The position numbers and the translations under genes are program-made. Shown one piece after another: positions 6,967-8,092 of a DNA stretch of 8,092 nucleotides (position 1 is the stretch's first letter; each line of letters opens with the position of its first letter). The notes beneath the pieces were generated by a model that worked only from the letters and a program-made list of their open reading frames with translations, ran no database searches and was not told where the DNA came from. Source of the stretch: JADJOY01 sp964450125 (lineage in GTDB: Bacteria; JADJOY01); assembly GCA_964450125.1 (NCBI GenBank), contig CAYVDO010000376.1, forward strand, positions 1 to 8,092, read 5' to 3'.

Positions 6967-7340
6967 GGCGGCTCAAGCGCGGCTAGGTTCGACCACCCGC
7001 GCGACCCTTGGCTCCTTCGTGCGCACCTGGGCTGCGGTCGCGGGGAACCTGTCATGTTGCTGCCGTCTCGGGCAACCGCGTGGGCATCTTGAGAGCTCGT
7101 GGCGAGCCGGTCTCCGTGTTACGCGGGCCCGCAGCGGCAGTGAGCGCCTGGTTTCGAGCGCAGCGTCTCCGAAGAAAGCATGGCGCATCGCATGCGCTGC
7201 TACGTACAGCGGTGTTACAGCGCGACCAGATGGGACCGCGAGAACCGCTCGACTAGCTGTGGCCGTCGCGAGCCACGAGGAGGTGATTTGCGAGGGTGTG
7301 GCGCGGGCTACTCCGACTCGAGGAAACACGCTCTCTGTAT

Positions 7341-7349
7341 TGTGATACT
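7341..7349 (+). promoter_or_regulatory. Candidate extended -10 promoter element of the right methyltransferase
   Basis: TGTGATACT is a TGn extension followed by GATACT, which matches the -10 consensus at four of six positions. It lies about 37 bases before the ATG at 7386 in a locally AT-richer stretch. No convincing -35 box stands at the expected distance, which extended -10 promoters can tolerate. Confidence 0.25.
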
Positions 7350-7374
7350 CTCCAATTAGTCGATCGAATAACTC

Positions 7375-7379
7375 GGAGG
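7375..7379 (+). promoter_or_regulatory. Ribosome binding site of the right methyltransferase
   Basis: GGAGG stands six bases before the ATG at 7386-7388. It is a strong Shine-Dalgarno at good spacing and fixes the start of the ParB/methyltransferase gene. Confidence 0.8.
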
Positions 7380-7385
7380 CGCCCA

Positions 7386-8092
7386 ATGCCCCTCTCCATC
7401 GAATCCATCCCGACCGACACGCTGATCCCGTACGCTCGAAACCCGCGCACGCACTCGCCCGAACAGGTGGCGCAGATCGCCGCGTCGATCCGCGAGTTCG
7501 GCTGGACGAATCCGGTGCTCGTGGACGAGCGCGACACGCTGATCGCCGGCCACGGGCGCCTCGCCGCGGCCCGCAAGCTCGGGCTCTCCGAAGTCCCCGT
7601 CATCCGCCTCGCTGGCCTCACCGACGCGCAGAAAAAGGCGCTCGTCATTGCGGACAACAAGCTCGCCCTCAATAGCGGCTGGGACGAAGAGCTTCTTCGC
7701 CTCGAGCTGGAAGAGCTGCAGTCGCTCGGATTCGATCTCGACCTGACCGGATTCTCGGCACTCGACATCGGCAAGCTCGGCGTCGACGCGGGCGAAGTCA
7801 CCGAGGACGAGATCCCCGACCCGCCCGAGAATCCTGTCACGCAGCACGGTGACGTGTGGCTCCTCGGCGATCAGCGCCTCGTCTGCGGCGACTCAACCGA
7901 TCCCGCGACAATCGCGCTCGCGTGCGAGGGCCGGAAGGCGCGGTTGCTCCATAGCGACCCTCCCTACGGCGTCTCATACGTCGCCACGAAGAACGGCATC
8001 CCGCGCAGCGGCTTCCGGAACGCCAGCGCCGAGTGGGGCGACATCGAGAATGACGATCTGCAGGGCGAGAAGCTCCAGGAGTTCCTCGAATC
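7386..8092 (+). CDS. ParB-like domain / DNA methyltransferase fusion, N-terminal part (3' truncated by the window edge)
   Basis: ATG at 7386 behind a strong GGAGG; 235 codons are visible and the frame is still open at 8092. Residues 1-90 form a ParB/Srx-like domain: LIPYARNPRTHS, then IREFGWTNPVLVD, the conserved AGHGRLAAARKLG (about 54-66), and VIADNKLALNSGWD (about 87-100). After an acidic linker comes WLLGDQRLVCGDSTD (about 158-172), typical of these enzymes, and the catalytic motif IV DPPYG at 191-195. The missing part should hold the target-recognition region and motif I. The product should methylate an exocyclic amino group of adenine or cytosine in DNA. This architecture is common in phages and prophages, where it can protect phage DNA from host restriction. 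Its beta-class order (motif IV first) matches the C-terminal fragment at the left end of the window. The open frame on the opposite strand here is a shadow. Confidence 0.93.
   Translation, partial: MPLSIESIPTDTLIPYARNPRTHSPEQVAQIAASIREFGWTNPVLVDERDTLIAGHGRLAAARKLGLSEVPVIRLAGLTDAQKKALVIADNKLALNSGWDEELLRLELEELQSLGFDLDLTGFSALDIGKLGVDAGEVTEDEIPDPPENPVTQHGDVWLLGDQRLVCGDSTDPATIALACEGRKARLLHSDPPYGVSYVATKNGIPRSGFRNASAEWGDIENDDLQGEKLQEFLE

Larger units (their letters stand above)
6708..7385. other. Long upstream region between the STAND gene (-) and the right methyltransferase (+)
   Basis: About 680 bases between two divergently oriented genes, where promoters for both are expected. Open frames at 6863-7345 (+) and 6973-7386 (-) overlap antiparallel, have no good ribosome binding site and give Arg/Ala-rich translations that I do not recognise, so I do not call them. 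The region holds the inverted repeat at 6941-6966, a consensus -35 box at 6897-6902 (-), a possible short ORF ending at the STAND start, and the methyltransferase promoter and RBS candidates listed separately. Confidence 0.6.

Noticed and set aside
6863..7386. Open frames of 160 (+) and 137 (-) residues upstream of the methyltransferase
   Set aside because: They overlap each other, start without Shine-Dalgarno signals and have unrecognised, low-information translations; the - frame begins at the methyltransferase start codon.
7253..7847. Long open frames on the - strand at 7253-7840 and 7356-7847
   Set aside because: They lie antisense to the clear ParB/methyltransferase gene; their Ser/Arg- and Glu-rich translations are mirror products of GC-rich codons.
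1..8092. One methyltransferase gene interrupted by insertion of the cassette
   Set aside because: An insertion into a + strand gene would leave the N-terminus on the left and the C-terminus on the right; the order here is the opposite, and no target-site duplication was seen.

Overview
The window is GC-rich DNA, probably from a proteobacterial or similar high-GC bacterial genome (possibly metagenomic). It reads as an accessory or prophage-flanked locus. I base this on GC-rich codon use, a proteobacterial-type (T6SS-i-like) contractile sheath protein, and phage-style ParB/DNA-methyltransferase fragments at both ends. Nothing in the sequence fixes the taxon.

Layout. (1) Positions 1-266, + strand: the C-terminal end of an amino DNA methyltransferase, carrying the SAM-binding FSGAGTT motif; its N-terminus lies outside the window. 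(2) Positions 267-792: a convergent region without a gene I recognise. (3) Positions 793-2832, - strand: a full-length natural fusion of the two T6SS sheath proteins, TssB (VipA) and TssC (VipB), in one 679-residue chain. No other T6SS gene is visible. (4) Positions 3003-6707, - strand: a 1234-residue STAND protein of APAF-1/NLR-like architecture, with a TIR domain, an NB-ARC ATPase, a winged helix with an MHD-like motif, a helical domain and 14 WD40 repeats. (5) Positions 6708-7385: a region of about 680 bases upstream of the STAND gene and, on the other strand, of the next gene. It holds a perfect 7+7 inverted repeat, a consensus -35 box and a possible short upstream ORF that ends one base before the STAND start codon. 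(6) Positions 7386-8092, + strand: the N-terminal part of a ParB-domain/DPPY DNA methyltransferase that runs off the right end.

How the parts may work together (inference). The TIR-STAND gene and the tssBC fusion lie in the same direction, 170 bases apart, with nothing else between the flanking methyltransferase genes. They could form a two-gene cassette: a multidomain sensor/executor beside a single-chain sheath protein. A shared function is not proven. The sheath gene has its own strong ribosome binding site and could be an orphan remnant of a T6SS cluster. The methyltransferase pieces look phage-like, which suggests that the cassette is cargo in a prophage or genomic island.
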